Source: Metallosphaera tengchongensis
Lineage (GTDB): Archaea; Thermoproteota; Thermoprotei_A; Sulfolobales; Sulfolobaceae
Direction: 5' to 3'
DNA: 64,000 nucleotides
NCBI RefSeq assembly: GCF_013343295.1
Contig: NZ_CP049074.1
Span: forward strand, 601,501 to 665,500
The position numbers were made by a program, and so were the translations under genes. Shown here in pieces: positions 1 through 10,325 of the stretch (the stretch's first letter is position 1; each line of letters begins with the position of its first letter). Below the pieces are notes generated by a model. That model was not told where the DNA came from. It made no database searches and saw only the letters and a list, made by a program, of their open reading frames with translations.

Positions 1-1563
1 ATCTGTAACTCCGTATCCGAAGATGATCAGAGGCACTGTATATATAACTAGTAGGGGGAGTTTCTCGAACAGGAGGAACTCCGAGTCCCTCTTCTTAATT
101 GCGTTAATTACCCCCAGCAATGAACTGACGAATAACGCTATGGCACCGAGGAGAATGGAGAGGATGATGGTGTGCTCTATGGACGTGCTGGTGCTGTACT
201 CACCGAATGGTAGTAGCGGTGAAAGAGCCTCAGTAACAGAGACCGGTACGGGCCAGACACTATCCAAGGGACCCGAAACGTTAGCTATTCCCATCTCCTT
301 TAACCCTCCCACAGGGAGAGGACCGAAGAAGTCTCTGGCAAGGAAGCCTGTCACCATCGCAACCACTGAGGAGTAGCCCAAGATCAGGGATAGGTTCTTG
401 ATGTTCGTGCTACCCTTCTTGACTCCGTAACGGTGGAAGAAAACAGCGAAAACTAGGAGAACCAGTGCGTTACCAACGTCTGGGAACATAAGTCCAAATA
501 GAAGTGGGAAAGTGACGATAAGGAACACAAGGGGAGATATTTCCCAATATGACGGAGTGCCGTAAATCTCCACCACTGACTCTATGGCCGCGATGCTCTT
601 GGGTAGGTCCACGTAGGTCGGTGGCTCCTCTGCCTCACCGAACCTCTTTGGCGTTACGCTATAAACGAAGGCAAACTTCTCGAGGGATTTCTTTAGACGT
701 CCAAGGAACTTCTCAGGCATGTACCCCTCAATCTGCACGAAATGATCTGAAACTCTGGCCTTTGAAAGGAGGCTTAGCGCGTCCCTCACGGTCAGAAGCC
801 TACCATACAGGTTGTTGAGTTCCCTCTGGTTTTCCTTTATTTTCCTCATTAAGTTCTCCCTGGTCTCCCCCAGGATTTTCTCAAGTTCGCTGAGCCTCTC
901 CTTCATTGAACTGTAGACCTCAAACGGGGATTTACCGTCCTGAGTCTCAAATTTCCTAGCACCGATCTCCTTTAAGAGAGCTTCCAATTGAACCTTTCCC
1001 TTCAGGGTCACGAGAAGAGTTGCATACTTTCCGTTGGATGTCTCCCTTGTTTCAACGAATACGTCCTTCCTTTCCCTGACCTTACTCATTTGTTCCTTAG
1101 TGAGCAGAGTAAGCACTACCTCGAGTCTCTCGAGGGAGTACAACCTGCTTAGGTTCACAGTAATGGAACTGAAGGGCTCGATCTCAGTAAGCTGCGCTTT
1201 GATTACATCTATTTCGCCCTTAAGCTTTCCTATTTCCTCCAGTAGCTCCTTATACCTGAACTCCTGGAGCGACGCCTCCTCCGCGGTCTTTTTAGCTAGG
1301 TCCACCCATGCGGAATCTACCTTCATAGCTCCTGATGGCTCGATTGTGGCACCAGCAATCTCTATTATTAACCTTATTTTATTGACGTGGTCCTGGATCG
1401 GCGTTAGTTCCCTCCTCGCCTCCTCTATCCTCTCGTTGGATATGGGGTGGGACGGCTCCACTGGCTCCATCTTTCCGAGCTTCAGTATCTCCTTAACCAC
1501 GTTATCCTTTTCCTTGATGGGTGAGATTATTTCTACTTTTACCATGTTTTCAGGAAGGATCAA
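1..1563 (-). CDS. atpI: A-type ATP synthase subunit I (a subunit), 3' part missing
   Basis: This is the membrane stator/proton-channel subunit of the archaeal ATP synthase. It is read in one open frame from the minus strand to the window edge, so about 521 codons are present and the C-terminal membrane part is cut off. The N-terminal half is hydrophilic and coiled-coil-rich. The first hydrophobic segments appear from about codon 350 on, as in the V/A-type subunit I family. The TTG at 1563 gives the start (M)ILPENMVKVEI; an ATG lies 18 nt inside. TTG is preferred because an AT-rich box at 1591-1600 sits about 28-30 nt upstream, suiting a leaderless mRNA. The gene is divergent from the other ATPase genes, with which it shares the intergenic region. 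Confidence 0.93.
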   Translation of the reverse strand, partial: MILPENMVKVEIISPIKEKDNVVKEILKLGKMEPVEPSHPISNERIEEARRELTPIQDHVNKIRLIIEIAGATIEPSGAMKVDSAWVDLAKKTAEEASLQEFRYKELLEEIGKLKGEIDVIKAQLTEIEPFSSITVNLSRLYSLERLEVVLTLLTKEQMSKVRERKDVFVETRETSNGKYATLLVTLKGKVQLEALLKEIGARKFETQDGKSPFEVYSSMKERLSELEKILGETRENLMRKIKENQRELNNLYGRLLTVRDALSLLSKARVSDHFVQIEGYMPEKFLGRLKKSLEKFAFVYSVTPKRFGEAEEPPTYVDLPKSIAAIESVVEIYGTPSYWEISPLVFLIVTFPLLFGLMFPDVGNALVLLVFAVFFHRYGVKKGSTNIKNLSLILGYSSVVAMVTGFLARDFFGPLPVGGLKEMGIANVSGPLDSVWPVPVSVTEALSPLLPFGEYSTSTSIEHTIILSILLGAIALFVSSLLGVINAIKKRDSEFLLFEKLPLLVIYTVPLIIFGYGVTD

Positions 1564-1585
1564 TACACTATCGGGGGAAATATGA

Positions 1586-1610
1586 GTTATATCTTAAAAA
1601 TATTTAATCC
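1586..1610. promoter_or_regulatory. Divergent promoter region of atpI and the atpF operon
   Basis: The only spacer between atpI (minus) and atpF (plus) holds the AT-rich run TCTTAAAAATATTTAATCC. On the plus strand its centre lies about 30 nt before the atpF ATG. On the minus strand the complementary TTTTTAAG lies about 28-30 nt before the TTG of atpI. Both fit archaeal TATA placement. Assignment is by spacing only. Confidence 0.55.
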
Positions 1611-1630
1611 TCATAACAAATGAGGTCAGT

Positions 1631-1933
1631 ATGGGTAAAATTCTTTTAATCGGTGATAGGTACACGGTTTCCCTTTTTAGGACAATGGGGGCTGAGGGAA
1701 AAGTCATTGAGGATCCTTTCGCTCTGGAAAAGGAGATAGAGACAGCAAAGAAAAGGGAAGACCTAGACCTCGTTTTGATAACGAGGGACCTCTACGAACC
1801 AGTGAGGGAGAAGTTAGACGGGGTGATCTCAACGCAGACTAAGCCTCTGGTGACAATAATCCCTTCACCTTTCTCTGAGTCGAAGCCTGTTGACGTGAGG
1901 AAGATGGTTTTAAAGGCTTTGGGGTTTGGGTGA
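1631..1933 (+). CDS. atpF: A-type ATP synthase subunit F
   Basis: Central-stalk subunit F of the archaeal ATP synthase, 100 codons, the usual length of the family. The start MGKILLIGDR and the later DLVLITRDL stretch are the first and middle strands of the Rossmann-like CheY-type fold typical of NtpG/F. It is the first gene of the operon F-E-A-B-D-(small)-c. A GAGGT Shine-Dalgarno sequence lies 4 nt before the ATG. The next gene begins 6 nt after the stop. Confidence 0.93.
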   Translation: MGKILLIGDRYTVSLFRTMGAEGKVIEDPFALEKEIETAKKREDLDLVLITRDLYEPVREKLDGVISTQTKPLVTIIPSPFSESKPVDVRKMVLKALGFG

Positions 1934-1939
1934 TAGTAA

Positions 1940-2518
1940 ATGGTCTCTATAGAGGAATTAATGGAGCAGGTAGCCCAATCTGAGATAGAAGTGATAAAGG
2001 CAGAGCTCTCAAAGGCACTGCAGGAGTCCCTAAGAGTCGTACAGGACAGGTATGAACAAGCGGTTACAACTTACACGTCAAAGATTAACGAGATGGTTTC
2101 CCAAGCCAAGGAGGAGGTTGAAGGTGAAAGGGCAAAGTTAGACATAGAGAGTAAGAGAGCAATACTGAGCGAGAAGAATTACTGGCTCAACGTCGTCTAT
2201 GAGAGGACGCTTAAGTCCCTAAACAAGGTCAAGAACTCAGACAAGTACGTCAAGGGACTCGAAGAAGTGTTAAAGAGGGAAGCTAGGGAGAACTCAGTAA
2301 TTTTCTGTTCCCCAGACGAGGAGGAGGTAGTCAGAAAACTGGTCAAAAACCTGAAATTGAAGGTAGAGGTGAAGGTGGAGCAGAGAATGATAGGGGGCGT
2401 TAAGGTTCAGTACTCAGACGTAGGTTTGGTAAGGGACTATTCCCTTAATTTAATCTTGGATCAAGTTTTTGAGTCTCTAAAACCAAGAATAGCTGAGATT
2501 CTATTTGGTGAGATGTGA
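1940..2518 (+). CDS. atpE: A-type ATP synthase subunit E
   Basis: Peripheral-stalk subunit E, 192 codons. The N-terminal half is a long charged helix (roughly residues 1-100, with [13 protein letters not shown]), followed by the globular C-terminal domain with the family-typical 'GGVKV...G' strand ([13 protein letters not shown], about residue 145). It anchors the A3B3 head to the membrane part together with a second stalk protein. The stop codon overlaps the start of atpA. Confidence 0.92.
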   Translation: MVSIEELMEQVAQSEIEVIKAELSKALQESLRVVQDRYEQAVTTYTSKINEMVSQAKEEVEGERAKLDIESKRAILSEKNYWLNVVYERTLKSLNKVKNSDKYVKGLEEVLKREARENSVIFCSPDEEEVVRKLVKNLKLKVEVKVEQRMIGGVKVQYSDVGLVRDYSLNLILDQVFESLKPRIAEILFGEM

Positions 2519-4293
2519 TGGCACAAGGAAAAGTAGCCAGAGTTAACGGTCCCTTAGTTGTAGCTGAGGGGATGAAAGACGCTCAAATGTTTGAAGTGGT
2601 TGAGGTAGGAGAACCTAGGCTAGTCGGAGAGATAACTAGGATAGAGGGGGACAGAGCTTACATTCAGGTGTATGAGGACACAAGCGGTATAAGACCTGGA
2701 GAGCCAGTATACGGTAGCGGAGCCCCCCTCTCAGTGGAGCTGGGACCTGGACTTCTAGGGCAGCTTTTTGATGGTCTGCTTAGACCCTTGGGAGAGATAA
2801 GAGACGTTACTAAGTCGCCCTTCGTTAAAAGGGGCGTCAAGCTTCCTAGCCTAAATAGACAGAAGAAGTGGCACTTTGTGCCCAAGGTCAAGTCAGGGGA
2901 CAAGGTGGAGGGTGGCGATATCATAGGAACTGTCCAGGAGACAGGTCTAGTAGAACACAGGATACTGGTGCCACCCTATTATAGGGGAAAGGTCAAGGAA
3001 ATAGTCCCTGAGGGAGATTACACTGTTGAGGATAAAGTAGCTGTTGTGGATATGGAGGGTGACGAGATTCCTTTGGCAATGATGCAGAGGTGGCCGGTGA
3101 GAGTTCCAAGGCCTTTCAAGGAGAAGTTGGACCCCAGTGAACCCCTTTTAACGGGGATAAGGATTTTGGATACAATATTTCCCATAGCCAAGGGAGGTAC
3201 AGCAGCTATACCTGGTCCCTTCGGGAGTGGAAAGACAGTGACCCTCCAGAGCTTGGCTAAGTGGAGCGCTGCAAAGATAGTCATTTTCGTAGGATGCGGG
3301 GAGAGAGGGAACGAGATGACAGACGAATTGAGAAGCTTCCCCAAGCTGAAGGATCCATGGACAGGCAGGCCCTTGCTAGAGAGGACAGTCCTAGTTGCCA
3401 ATACCAGCAACATGCCTGTAGCTGCGAGGGAGGCTAGCATATACGTCGGTGTGACCCTAGCTGAGTACTTCAGGGATCAGGGTTATGACGTGCTAGCTGT
3501 CGCTGATTCAACCTCCAGGTGGGCTGAAGCCCTTAGGGACCTAGGAGGAAGAATGGAAGAGATGCCGGCGGAGGAAGGGTTCCCCAGTTATCTGTCCTCC
3601 AGGATTGCAGAGTATTATGAAAGGGCAGGTAGGGTAAGATCTCTTGGTAAGGAGAACCGATACGGGTCAGTTACCTTAGCTTCCGCTGTCTCACCTCCAG
3701 GAGGCGATTTCACGGAACCAGTCACTAGTACAACCCTGAGATTCGTAAGGGTCTTCTGGCCATTAGACGTGTCCCTGGCTCAAGCTAGGCACTATCCTGC
3801 GATTAATTGGCTGCAGGGGTTCTCCTCTTACGTGGACTTGGTATCTGACTGGTGGAACAAGAACGCTGACGCGGACTGGAGGAGAATAAGGGACTTCATG
3901 GTCAGGACTCTCATAAGGGAAGACGAGCTTAGGCAAATAGTGAGGCTGGTAGGTCCCGAGTCCTTAGCGGAGAAGGATAAGCTTGCCTTAGAGACCAGTA
4001 GGCTGATAAAGGAGGCATTCCTAAAACAGAACGCCTATGACGATATCGACGCGTTCTCATCGCCACAGAAGCAAGTCAGGATCATGAAGCTGATTTACCA
4101 CTTCAACGAGTATTCCACTAAGGCAGTCGAGAGGGGGATACCAGTGAAAAAGATAAGCGAGAAGATAACTATTCTTCCGGATATCATAAGATCCAAGGCT
4201 ACTATAAAGAACGACGAACTACAGAAATACGACGAACTTGAGAATAAGTTAAAAGCGCAATTTGACGAGCTTTTAAAGGAGGTTGGTGCTTAA
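2518..4293 (+). CDS. atpA: A-type ATP synthase catalytic subunit A
   Basis: Catalytic ATP-binding subunit of the A3B3 head (EC 7.1.2.2), about 591 residues, normal family length. The order is beta-barrel N-terminus, the extra 'non-homologous' insert of A subunits (about residues 110-190), then the nucleotide-binding domain with Walker A GPFGSGKT near residue 233. The GER..E switch motif follows (CGERGNEM) and then the helical C-terminal domain. A GTG lies directly before the ATG at 2518; both overlap the end of atpE, so translation is coupled. Confidence 0.97.
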   Translation: MAQGKVARVNGPLVVAEGMKDAQMFEVVEVGEPRLVGEITRIEGDRAYIQVYEDTSGIRPGEPVYGSGAPLSVELGPGLLGQLFDGLLRPLGEIRDVTKSPFVKRGVKLPSLNRQKKWHFVPKVKSGDKVEGGDIIGTVQETGLVEHRILVPPYYRGKVKEIVPEGDYTVEDKVAVVDMEGDEIPLAMMQRWPVRVPRPFKEKLDPSEPLLTGIRILDTIFPIAKGGTAAIPGPFGSGKTVTLQSLAKWSAAKIVIFVGCGERGNEMTDELRSFPKLKDPWTGRPLLERTVLVANTSNMPVAAREASIYVGVTLAEYFRDQGYDVLAVADSTSRWAEALRDLGGRMEEMPAEEGFPSYLSSRIAEYYERAGRVRSLGKENRYGSVTLASAVSPPGGDFTEPVTSTTLRFVRVFWPLDVSLAQARHYPAINWLQGFSSYVDLVSDWWNKNADADWRRIRDFMVRTLIREDELRQIVRLVGPESLAEKDKLALETSRLIKEAFLKQNAYDDIDAFSSPQKQVRIMKLIYHFNEYSTKAVERGIPVKKISEKITILPDIIRSKATIKNDELQKYDELENKLKAQFDELLKEVGA

Positions 4294-5693
4294 TGGAAAC
4301 TTCCATGAACGTCAGGGAGTACTCCAACATATCCATGATAAAGGGTCCCCTCCTCGTGGTGCAGGGGGTCGCTGACTCAGCTTATAACGAGCTAGTTGAG
4401 GTCGAATTACCCAATGGGGAGAAGAGAAGGGGGATAGTGGTCGACTCTCAGAAAGGTGTCTCAATAGTTCAGGTCTTCGAAGGGACAAGGGGAATATCCC
4501 CTACAGGGACTAGGGTAAGGTACCTCGGAAGGGGTCTAGAGGTAAAGATATCTGAAGAAATGCTGGGGAGGATATTCAATCCGCTGGGTGACCCACTGGA
4601 CAACGGGCCCATGGTAATCAAGGGTGAGAAAAGGGACATCAATGGAGAGGCAATAAACCCAGCCGTCAGGGACTACCCTGAGGAGTTCATCCAGACGGGT
4701 ATATCGGCAATAGATGGTCTCAATTCTCTGCTTAGGGGTCAGAAGTTGCCCATATTCAGCGGGAGCGGTCTACCAGCCAACATTTTAGCTGCGCAGATTG
4801 CAAAGCAGGCTACTGTGAGGGGAGAGGAGAGCAACTTCGCAGTGGTCTTCGGTGCTATAGGGGTCAGATACGACGAGGCTTTATTCTTCAAGAAATTCTT
4901 CGAAGAGACTGGAGCAATAAACAGGGTCGCCTTAATTATGAGCCTGGCCAACGAGCCTCCAGTTATGAAAACTCTCACACCGAAGACAGCTCTCACTCTG
5001 GCTGAGTATTTGGCTTTTGAGCAGGATATGCACGTCCTAGCTATACTCATAGACATGACCAACTACTGTGAGGCACTTAGGGAAATCAGCGCCTCTAAGG
5101 AGGAGGTTCCAGGAAGGGGAGGATACCCAGGTTACATGTACACTGACCTAGCCCAGACGTATGAGAGGGCAGGGAAAGTTGTTGGAAAGAAAGGCTCCAT
5201 AACCCAAATGCCCATACTGACTATGCCGAATGACGACATTACCCATCCGATACCGGACCTAACTGGTTACATAACTGAGGGTCAGATCACGCTAGACAGA
5301 AGCCTTTATAACAAGGGTATTTATCCACCCATAAACGTGCTCATGAGCCTTTCAAGGTTAGCAAAGGATGGTATAGGTGAAGGGAAGACCAGGGACGATC
5401 ACAAGGACGTGTCCAACCAACTCTTCGCAGCGTACGCCAAGGCAGTAGATACGAGAGGTTTAGCAGCGATCATAGGTGAGGACAGTCTCTCTGAAACTGA
5501 CAGGAAGTATTTAATGTTCGGTGATGCCTTTGAGAGGAAGTTCGTCGCTCAAGGAGTCAATGAGAATAGGGACATCGAGACTACTCTTGACATTGGATGG
5601 GACGTGCTATCCATTTTGCCTGAGAGGGAGCTCACTAACATCAAAGTGGACTTCATCAAGAAATATCACCCCGCGTACCGTGGTAAGAAATGA
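4293..5693 (+). CDS. atpB: A-type ATP synthase regulatory subunit B
   Basis: Non-catalytic nucleotide-binding subunit B of the A3B3 head, 466 codons. It lacks the Walker A lysine motif of subunit A, having SGSGLPAN instead at about residue 155, which is diagnostic of B. The family signature [13 protein letters not shown] (as [13 protein letters not shown]) is near residue 330. The ATG overlaps the TAA of atpA by one base. A second in-frame ATG 12 nt inside is also possible. It overlaps atpD by 4 nt at its end. Confidence 0.96.
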   Translation: METSMNVREYSNISMIKGPLLVVQGVADSAYNELVEVELPNGEKRRGIVVDSQKGVSIVQVFEGTRGISPTGTRVRYLGRGLEVKISEEMLGRIFNPLGDPLDNGPMVIKGEKRDINGEAINPAVRDYPEEFIQTGISAIDGLNSLLRGQKLPIFSGSGLPANILAAQIAKQATVRGEESNFAVVFGAIGVRYDEALFFKKFFEETGAINRVALIMSLANEPPVMKTLTPKTALTLAEYLAFEQDMHVLAILIDMTNYCEALREISASKEEVPGRGGYPGYMYTDLAQTYERAGKVVGKKGSITQMPILTMPNDDITHPIPDLTGYITEGQITLDRSLYNKGIYPPINVLMSLSRLAKDGIGEGKTRDDHKDVSNQLFAAYAKAVDTRGLAAIIGEDSLSETDRKYLMFGDAFERKFVAQGVNENRDIETTLDIGWDVLSILPERELTNIKVDFIKKYHPAYRGKK

Positions 5694-6331
5694 GCTCAAG
5701 GAAAGTACTTCCCACAAAGATTAACCTAATTAGCATGAGGAACCAGCTTAAGCTGATTAGGGTAATCAAGAGGCTGCTGGAAAACAAGAGGGAAGTACTA
5801 CTGATATATCTCAGGACTTACATCAGTGAGTACGAACAGATGTACAACGAAGTCAATAAGTCGCTAGGACAGGTTTACGACAGGTTCATGAGGGCGGTAG
5901 TGGACGAGGGAATAGGGAGCATTGAAAACATAGCCTACTCCCAGGCCGATTCCCTTCAATTGAGGACTTCCACAAGGGTGATATTCGGGGTGAAAATACC
6001 CGTGACGGAGATGTTGGAGAGCTCCATCCCGCCTAAACCGTTCAGCGAAGTTGAAACTTCCCCGTATCTCTCTGAAGCTTACGACCAGATGAAAGAAACA
6101 CTAGTGAAGGTTATCAAGCTAGTTGAGCTTGAATCCACTATCAGGTCCCTAGTCTCAGAACTTAGAAAAACCCAAAGGCTTATCAATGCTATAGACACTT
6201 CAATCCTACCGTTTTACAACGGGTCTGTCAAATACATACGTTCCATACTCAACGACAGGAGCAGGGAGGAATTCGTAAGACTTAAAGTTACTAGAAGAAT
6301 ATTGCAGAGGAGGAGAGAACGTGGAAGCTAA
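5690..6331 (+). CDS. atpD: A-type ATP synthase subunit D
   Basis: Central rotor-stalk subunit D, 213 codons, predicted to form the long antiparallel coiled coil that turns inside the A3B3 head. The start [14 protein letters not shown] matches the conserved 'PTK..L..L...L' N-terminus of the family. The C-terminus is Arg-rich ([11 protein letters not shown]). Its start overlaps atpB in ATGA fashion and its end overlaps the next small gene by 11 nt. Confidence 0.93.
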   Translation: MSSRKVLPTKINLISMRNQLKLIRVIKRLLENKREVLLIYLRTYISEYEQMYNEVNKSLGQVYDRFMRAVVDEGIGSIENIAYSQADSLQLRTSTRVIFGVKIPVTEMLESSIPPKPFSEVETSPYLSEAYDQMKETLVKVIKLVELESTIRSLVSELRKTQRLINAIDTSILPFYNGSVKYIRSILNDRSREEFVRLKVTRRILQRRRERGS

Positions 6332-6479
6332 GCCATTTATTAATAATCTTGTAAAAAAATTAGATCAGACTAAGATGAGCGTTGAGGAGCAGTTAAATAA
6401 AGAATATCAGTCCATTATCGAGAGCAAGAGGAACTCCATCGAAGAGATCAGGAGAAAGGCTTTAAAGGAACTGTCATAG
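6321..6479 (+). CDS. Small A-type ATPase subunit (52-aa coiled coil, Sulfolobus epsilon-like)
   Basis: A 52-codon gene starting with GTG inside the end of atpD, short enough to be missed by length cut-offs. The product begins [10 protein letters not shown] and is almost entirely one amphipathic charged helix ([20 protein letters not shown]). Its operon position between D and the proteolipid matches the 7-kDa epsilon protein described for the Sulfolobus ATPase. A peripheral-stalk role as partner of subunit E is inferred from the helical character. There is no start alternative upstream. Confidence 0.75.
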   Translation: MEAKPFINNLVKKLDQTKMSVEEQLNKEYQSIIESKRNSIEEIRRKALKELS

Positions 6480-6499
6480 TAGAGAGTGGTGGATTTAAC

Positions 6500-6817
6500 A
6501 TGGAGTATACAAAGAGAATGAAATATATGGTTCTCCTTCTTCCAATTTTAATAAGTTCTGCAATAGCGTTTGCCCAAACTCCCCCATCGGAGACTTCAAC
6601 TGGCTTTTCTGGAATTAATATAGGTGCCGGGTTAGCTGTAGGTCTTGCCGCAATTGGTGCAGGAATGGCAGTCGGAATGGCAGCTGCAGCAGGTATTGGC
6701 GTGCTGACAGAGAGAAGGGATATGTTCGGTACAGTACTAATCTTCGTCGCAATTGGGGAAGGAATAGCGGTATATGGTATCCTGTTCGCGGTGCTAATGC
6801 TGTTCGGAAAGTTCTAA
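6500..6817 (+). CDS. atpK: A-type ATP synthase proteolipid c (K) subunit
   Basis: Membrane rotor-ring subunit, 105 codons. Residues 1-26 look like a signal/leader ([19 protein letters not shown] then QTPPS), followed by two membrane helices joined by a short polar loop (LTERRDMF). The second helix carries the ion-binding carboxylate in GEGIAVYG. A cleavable leader on the c subunit is known in Sulfolobus. It is the last gene of the operon and is followed by two T tracts. Confidence 0.93.
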   Translation: MEYTKRMKYMVLLLPILISSAIAFAQTPPSETSTGFSGINIGAGLAVGLAAIGAGMAVGMAAAAGIGVLTERRDMFGTVLIFVAIGEGIAVYGILFAVLMLFGKF

Positions 6818-6828
6818 AAAACCCCAAA

Positions 6829-6848
6829 TTTTTTAGTCCTGATTTTTT
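6829..6848 (+). terminator. T-tract terminator after the ATPase operon
   Basis: Two runs of six T (6829-6834 and 6843-6848) follow the atpK stop within 31 nt with no strong hairpin. Uridine-rich termination is typical of Sulfolobales. Confidence 0.55.
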
Positions 6849-6861
6849 GCTTTGTTTCCCA

Positions 6862-8304
6862 ATGAAGATAAGCAGGGAGAAGTGGAGCCAAAATTTTAGC
6901 CAATGGTTTGATTGGGTACTCTCCCAGGCGGAGTTTTACGATTATGGTAGGTACCCAGTCAAGGGCACTGGAGTCTGGATGCCCTACGGATTTAAGTTAA
7001 GGCAAAACGTCATTGACCTATTGAGGTCTTTGCTAGACCAGACGGGACATGAGGAACTCCTCTTTCCACTCCTAATACCGGAGGGTCTTCTCAAGAAAGA
7101 GTCGGAGCACATCAGGGGCTTTGAAAGAGAGGTTTTCTGGGTGACGCAGGGAGGAGAGGAGAAGCTAGAGGAGAGGTTCGCCCTGAGGCCGACCTCTGAA
7201 GTATCCATAACCTTTATGGAGTCGCTTTGGATAAAGGGCTACACTCAGCTCCCTAGGAAGTTCTACCAAATAGTGAGCGTCTTCAGGTATGAGACAAAGG
7301 CGACGAGGCCTTTAATAAGGGTGAGGGAGCTAACGACGTTCAAGGAGGCGCACACACTGCACGAAACCTACGATGACGCAGCTAGGCAGGTAAATGAAGC
7401 CGTGGAGATATATTCCAAGTTTTTTGATGCTCTGGGCATCCCGTACTTAATTTCCAAAAGACCGGAGTGGGACAAGTTCGCTGGGGCTGAGTATACCATT
7501 GCTCTGGATACCATAATGCCTGACGGCAGGGCACTTCAGATAGGGACAGCCCACCACCTTGGGCAACACTTCACTAAAGCCATGGACTATAAGGTTCAAC
7601 GGGCTGACGGCTCTCTGGACTACCCCCATCAGACCAGCTACGGTGTATCGGACAGGGTTATAGCCACGGTAATCTCCATAAATGGAGACGACCATGGTCC
7701 TATCCTCCCTCCTTTAGTGGCACCAATTGAGGTAGTAATCATCCCAATCCCAGCTAAAAATCCTGAAGATGATCAGAGGGTGCTAAGCTACGCAAAGGAA
7801 GTGCTGAGCATGTTAAGGTCTAGTGGAGTTAGGGCAACCCTTGATGACTCCAAGGACAAGACACCAGGTGAGAAGTACTACGTATGGGAGCTGAAGGGTG
7901 TCCCCATAAGGATAGAAATAGGGATGAGGGAGGTGACGTCTGGGACGGTCTTTTTGAAGAGAAGAGATACCTTAGAAAGCAAGGTTGTTGGTAGGGAGGG
8001 CGTTGTTGAAGAAATCAGAGAGCTGGAACGGAGAATGAGTGAGGATTTGAAGGCTAGGGCCTGGAAAGAGTTTAGGGAGAAAGTGAGGGCGTTTGACTCT
8101 TTGGACGACGTTAAGAAGTTTTTGGAGACCAGGGGAGGAATAGCGGAAGTGAGATGGTGCGGTTCTGAGTCCTGCGGTCTGAAGATTGAGGAGGAGACCA
8201 ACAGCCGAGTACTAGGTGCCCCATTAGAACCTACAGGCGGAGGAAATTGTGTGGTCTGCGGAAAACCAGCGTCAAATTCACTTCGAATAGCAAAAACTTA
8301 TTAG
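6862..8304 (+). CDS. proS: Prolyl-tRNA synthetase
   Basis: Class II aminoacyl-tRNA synthetase charging tRNA-Pro (EC 6.1.1.15), 480 codons, the archaeal/eukaryal type without the bacterial editing insert. Motif 2 is seen as [16 protein letters not shown] near residue 145. A class II active-site strand and the anticodon-binding domain follow, with a C-terminal zinc-type tail holding two Cys pairs (WCGSESCG and CVVCG). The ATG at 6862 (MKISREKW) is preferred over an in-frame TTG at 6847 that would fall inside the T-rich terminator. Confidence 0.96.
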   Translation: MKISREKWSQNFSQWFDWVLSQAEFYDYGRYPVKGTGVWMPYGFKLRQNVIDLLRSLLDQTGHEELLFPLLIPEGLLKKESEHIRGFEREVFWVTQGGEEKLEERFALRPTSEVSITFMESLWIKGYTQLPRKFYQIVSVFRYETKATRPLIRVRELTTFKEAHTLHETYDDAARQVNEAVEIYSKFFDALGIPYLISKRPEWDKFAGAEYTIALDTIMPDGRALQIGTAHHLGQHFTKAMDYKVQRADGSLDYPHQTSYGVSDRVIATVISINGDDHGPILPPLVAPIEVVIIPIPAKNPEDDQRVLSYAKEVLSMLRSSGVRATLDDSKDKTPGEKYYVWELKGVPIRIEIGMREVTSGTVFLKRRDTLESKVVGREGVVEEIRELERRMSEDLKARAWKEFREKVRAFDSLDDVKKFLETRGGIAEVRWCGSESCGLKIEEETNSRVLGAPLEPTGGGNCVVCGKPASNSLRIAKTY

Positions 8305-8338
8305 AGATGGAAACTAGAGTTGAGAAGGTGCTAAAGTA

Positions 8339-8626
8339 TTGCCTAAAAAGCGAGAGAACAGAGGCAGAAGGAAGGGTGATAAAGGTCACGTAGGTTACGT
8401 TATGTGTGATAACTGTGGTGCCAGGGTACCAGAGGATAAGGCAATATGCGTGACTAGGAGCTACAGCCCCGTTGACGCCTCTCTAGCCAATGAGTTAGAG
8501 AAGAAAGGGGCCATAATAACTAGGTATCCAGTGACTAAGTGTTACTGCGTTAACTGCGCTGTTCACTTTGGTTTAGTTAAGATCAGGGCTGAAAATGAGA
8601 GGAAGTCTAGGGCAAAAATATTCTAG
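8339..8626 (+). CDS. rps26e: 30S ribosomal protein S26e
   Basis: Small-subunit ribosomal protein shared by Crenarchaeota and eukaryotes, 95 codons. It has a basic N-terminus (KKRENRGRRKGDKG) followed by the zinc-binding pairs CDNC (about residue 23) and CYCVNC (about residue 68). The TTG start at 8339 is set by the conserved N-terminus and a GGTG Shine-Dalgarno 8 nt upstream. Confidence 0.93.
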   Translation: MPKKRENRGRRKGDKGHVGYVMCDNCGARVPEDKAICVTRSYSPVDASLANELEKKGAIITRYPVTKCYCVNCAVHFGLVKIRAENERKSRAKIF

Positions 8627-8671
8627 CCCCAGAACCTAAGTTTTTAAATTGGTTAGATCTTTTTATGACAT

Positions 8672-9682
8672 ATGAGGCTTTACGAACTATCATTCAATGA
8701 GATAGAGGAGTTCTTCTACAAATTAGCCGAACTGAAGGACACCCTAAAGCACGAGGGTTTCCTCTCCTTTTACCCAAGTCCAGTTAACTCCGATATAGCT
8801 CAAGGTACCGCCAGGGTTAAGCATGCGTTTCCCATTTTCCAAAAGGGGGGAGTGGTCATGGACGTTACCAACGTGGATCAGGCGGGTATAGCTGAGGAAG
8901 CGGGCGCGGTCTCCGTAATGGTTCTAGACAAACTCCCATATGACGTAAGGAAGGCAGGAGGGGTCGCTAGAATGGCTGACCCAAAGATCATAGAAGAAGT
9001 GATGGGGTCAATAACCATACCAGTCATGGCGAAGGTAAGGATAGGCCACATATATGAGGCTAAGGTTCTCGAGGCCCTGGGAGTGGACATGATAGACGAG
9101 AGCGAAGTTTTGACACCGGCAGATGAGGAACACCACATAAATAAGTGGGAGTTCAAGGTTCCTTTCGTAAACGGTGCCAGAAACTTAGGCGAAGCCTTGA
9201 GAAGGATTTCAGAGGGAGCCTCCATGATAAGAACCAAGGGGGAACCAGGGACTGGAAACGTTAGTGAGGCCGTTAAACACATGAAGATAGTGAACCAGGA
9301 ACTGAGGTCGTTGATATCCATGAACCCGGAGGACAGGGTAAAGAAAGCCAGGGAGTTCCAGGTTCCCTACGAGATAGTCGAGCTCACAGCAAAGTATGCT
9401 AGACTGCCAGTTGTTAATTTCGCTGCAGGAGGTATAGCGACCCCTGCGGACGCAGCCCTCATGATGTGGTTGGGGTCAGATGGTATATTTGTAGGCTCAG
9501 GGATATTCAAAAGCCAGGACTCACTAGAGAGGGCTAAGGCTGTTGTTCTCGCTACTGCAGGTTGGGAGGAACCTGAAATAGTACTGGAAGCTCAGAAAAT
9601 GATCAGCGAACACAAGTCCATGATGGGAATAGACATTAAGAGCTTGAAGCCCGAGGAAATGATGCAGGTGAGAGGGACGTGA
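8672..9682 (+). CDS. pdxS: Pyridoxal 5'-phosphate synthase lyase subunit PdxS
   Basis: Forms PLP from ribose 5-phosphate, glyceraldehyde 3-phosphate and ammonia supplied by PdxT (EC 4.3.3.6), 336 codons. The TIM-barrel active-site lysines lie in the VMAKVRIGH stretch and nearby strands, and the phosphate-binding loop [14 protein letters not shown] is near residue 250. A TTTTTAAATT box at 8641-8650 lies about 26 nt before the ATG, predicting a leaderless mRNA. It overlaps pdxT by 4 nt. Confidence 0.97.
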   Translation: MRLYELSFNEIEEFFYKLAELKDTLKHEGFLSFYPSPVNSDIAQGTARVKHAFPIFQKGGVVMDVTNVDQAGIAEEAGAVSVMVLDKLPYDVRKAGGVARMADPKIIEEVMGSITIPVMAKVRIGHIYEAKVLEALGVDMIDESEVLTPADEEHHINKWEFKVPFVNGARNLGEALRRISEGASMIRTKGEPGTGNVSEAVKHMKIVNQELRSLISMNPEDRVKKAREFQVPYEIVELTAKYARLPVVNFAAGGIATPADAALMMWLGSDGIFVGSGIFKSQDSLERAKAVVLATAGWEEPEIVLEAQKMISEHKSMMGIDIKSLKPEEMMQVRGT

Positions 9683-10275
9683 GAATAGGCGTAGTTGCAT
9701 ACCAAGGTAGTTTTGAAGAGCACGCGCTTGCGGTTAAAAGAGTCTTTGAGAAGATAGGTAAGGGGGAAGTTATCCCAGTAAAGAGACCGAAGGATTTAGA
9801 CGTAGATGCCCTGATAATCCCTGGAGGAGAAAGCACGACAATAGGTCAGGTGGCCCAGAGAATGGGACTCCTGGAACCACTTAGGGAGAAAGTAATTCAG
9901 GGGATTCCAGTATTGGGTACATGTGCAGGGGCCATAATGTTATCTAAGGACGTAATTGACGCTAAGGTTGGTAAGAAGAGCCAACCACTCATAGGGGTAA
10001 TGGACTCAGCCGTGGTGAGGAACTACTATGGGAGGCAAAGGGAGAGCTTTGAGGCAACGCTAGACTTGAGCGAAATTGAGGGTGGAAAGGAACGGTTCGT
10101 GTTCATAAGAGCTCCGGCCATTACCAAGGTATGGGGAAAGGCTAAGCCTCTAGCTTCTTTGAATGAGGTGATTGTAATGGCAGAGGAGAATCAAATCCTA
10201 GCTACGACCTTCCATCCTGAGCTTTCAGGCTCAACAACGATTCACGAATACTTTGTTCGGATGGTAAAGAAGTAA
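9679..10275 (+). CDS. pdxT: Pyridoxal 5'-phosphate synthase glutaminase subunit PdxT
   Basis: Class I glutamine amidotransferase that feeds ammonia to PdxS, 198 codons. The nucleophile cysteine lies in GTCAGAIML (about residue 81). The catalytic His-x-Glu is in TTFHPELS near the C-terminus, and the oxyanion-loop GGESTTIG precedes it. The GTG start overlaps the pdxS stop (GTGA), so the two subunits are translationally coupled. A T6 tract follows the stop. Confidence 0.96.
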   Translation: MRIGVVAYQGSFEEHALAVKRVFEKIGKGEVIPVKRPKDLDVDALIIPGGESTTIGQVAQRMGLLEPLREKVIQGIPVLGTCAGAIMLSKDVIDAKVGKKSQPLIGVMDSAVVRNYYGRQRESFEATLDLSEIEGGKERFVFIRAPAITKVWGKAKPLASLNEVIVMAEENQILATTFHPELSGSTTIHEYFVRMVKK

Positions 10276-10279
10276 AGGA

Positions 10280-10285
10280 TTTTTT
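10280..10285 (+). terminator. T6 tract after pdxT
   Basis: Six T residues start 4 nt after the pdxT stop in an otherwise short 50-nt spacer, consistent with U-rich termination before pinA. Confidence 0.4.
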
Positions 10286-10325
10286 ACTCAGTATAGTTAA
10301 AGAGAACCTGAAGGGGAACCAACTT

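Noticed and set aside
23-376. Plus-strand open frame over the start of the window
   Set aside because: It is the complement of atpI, whose conserved membrane sequence is on the minus strand.
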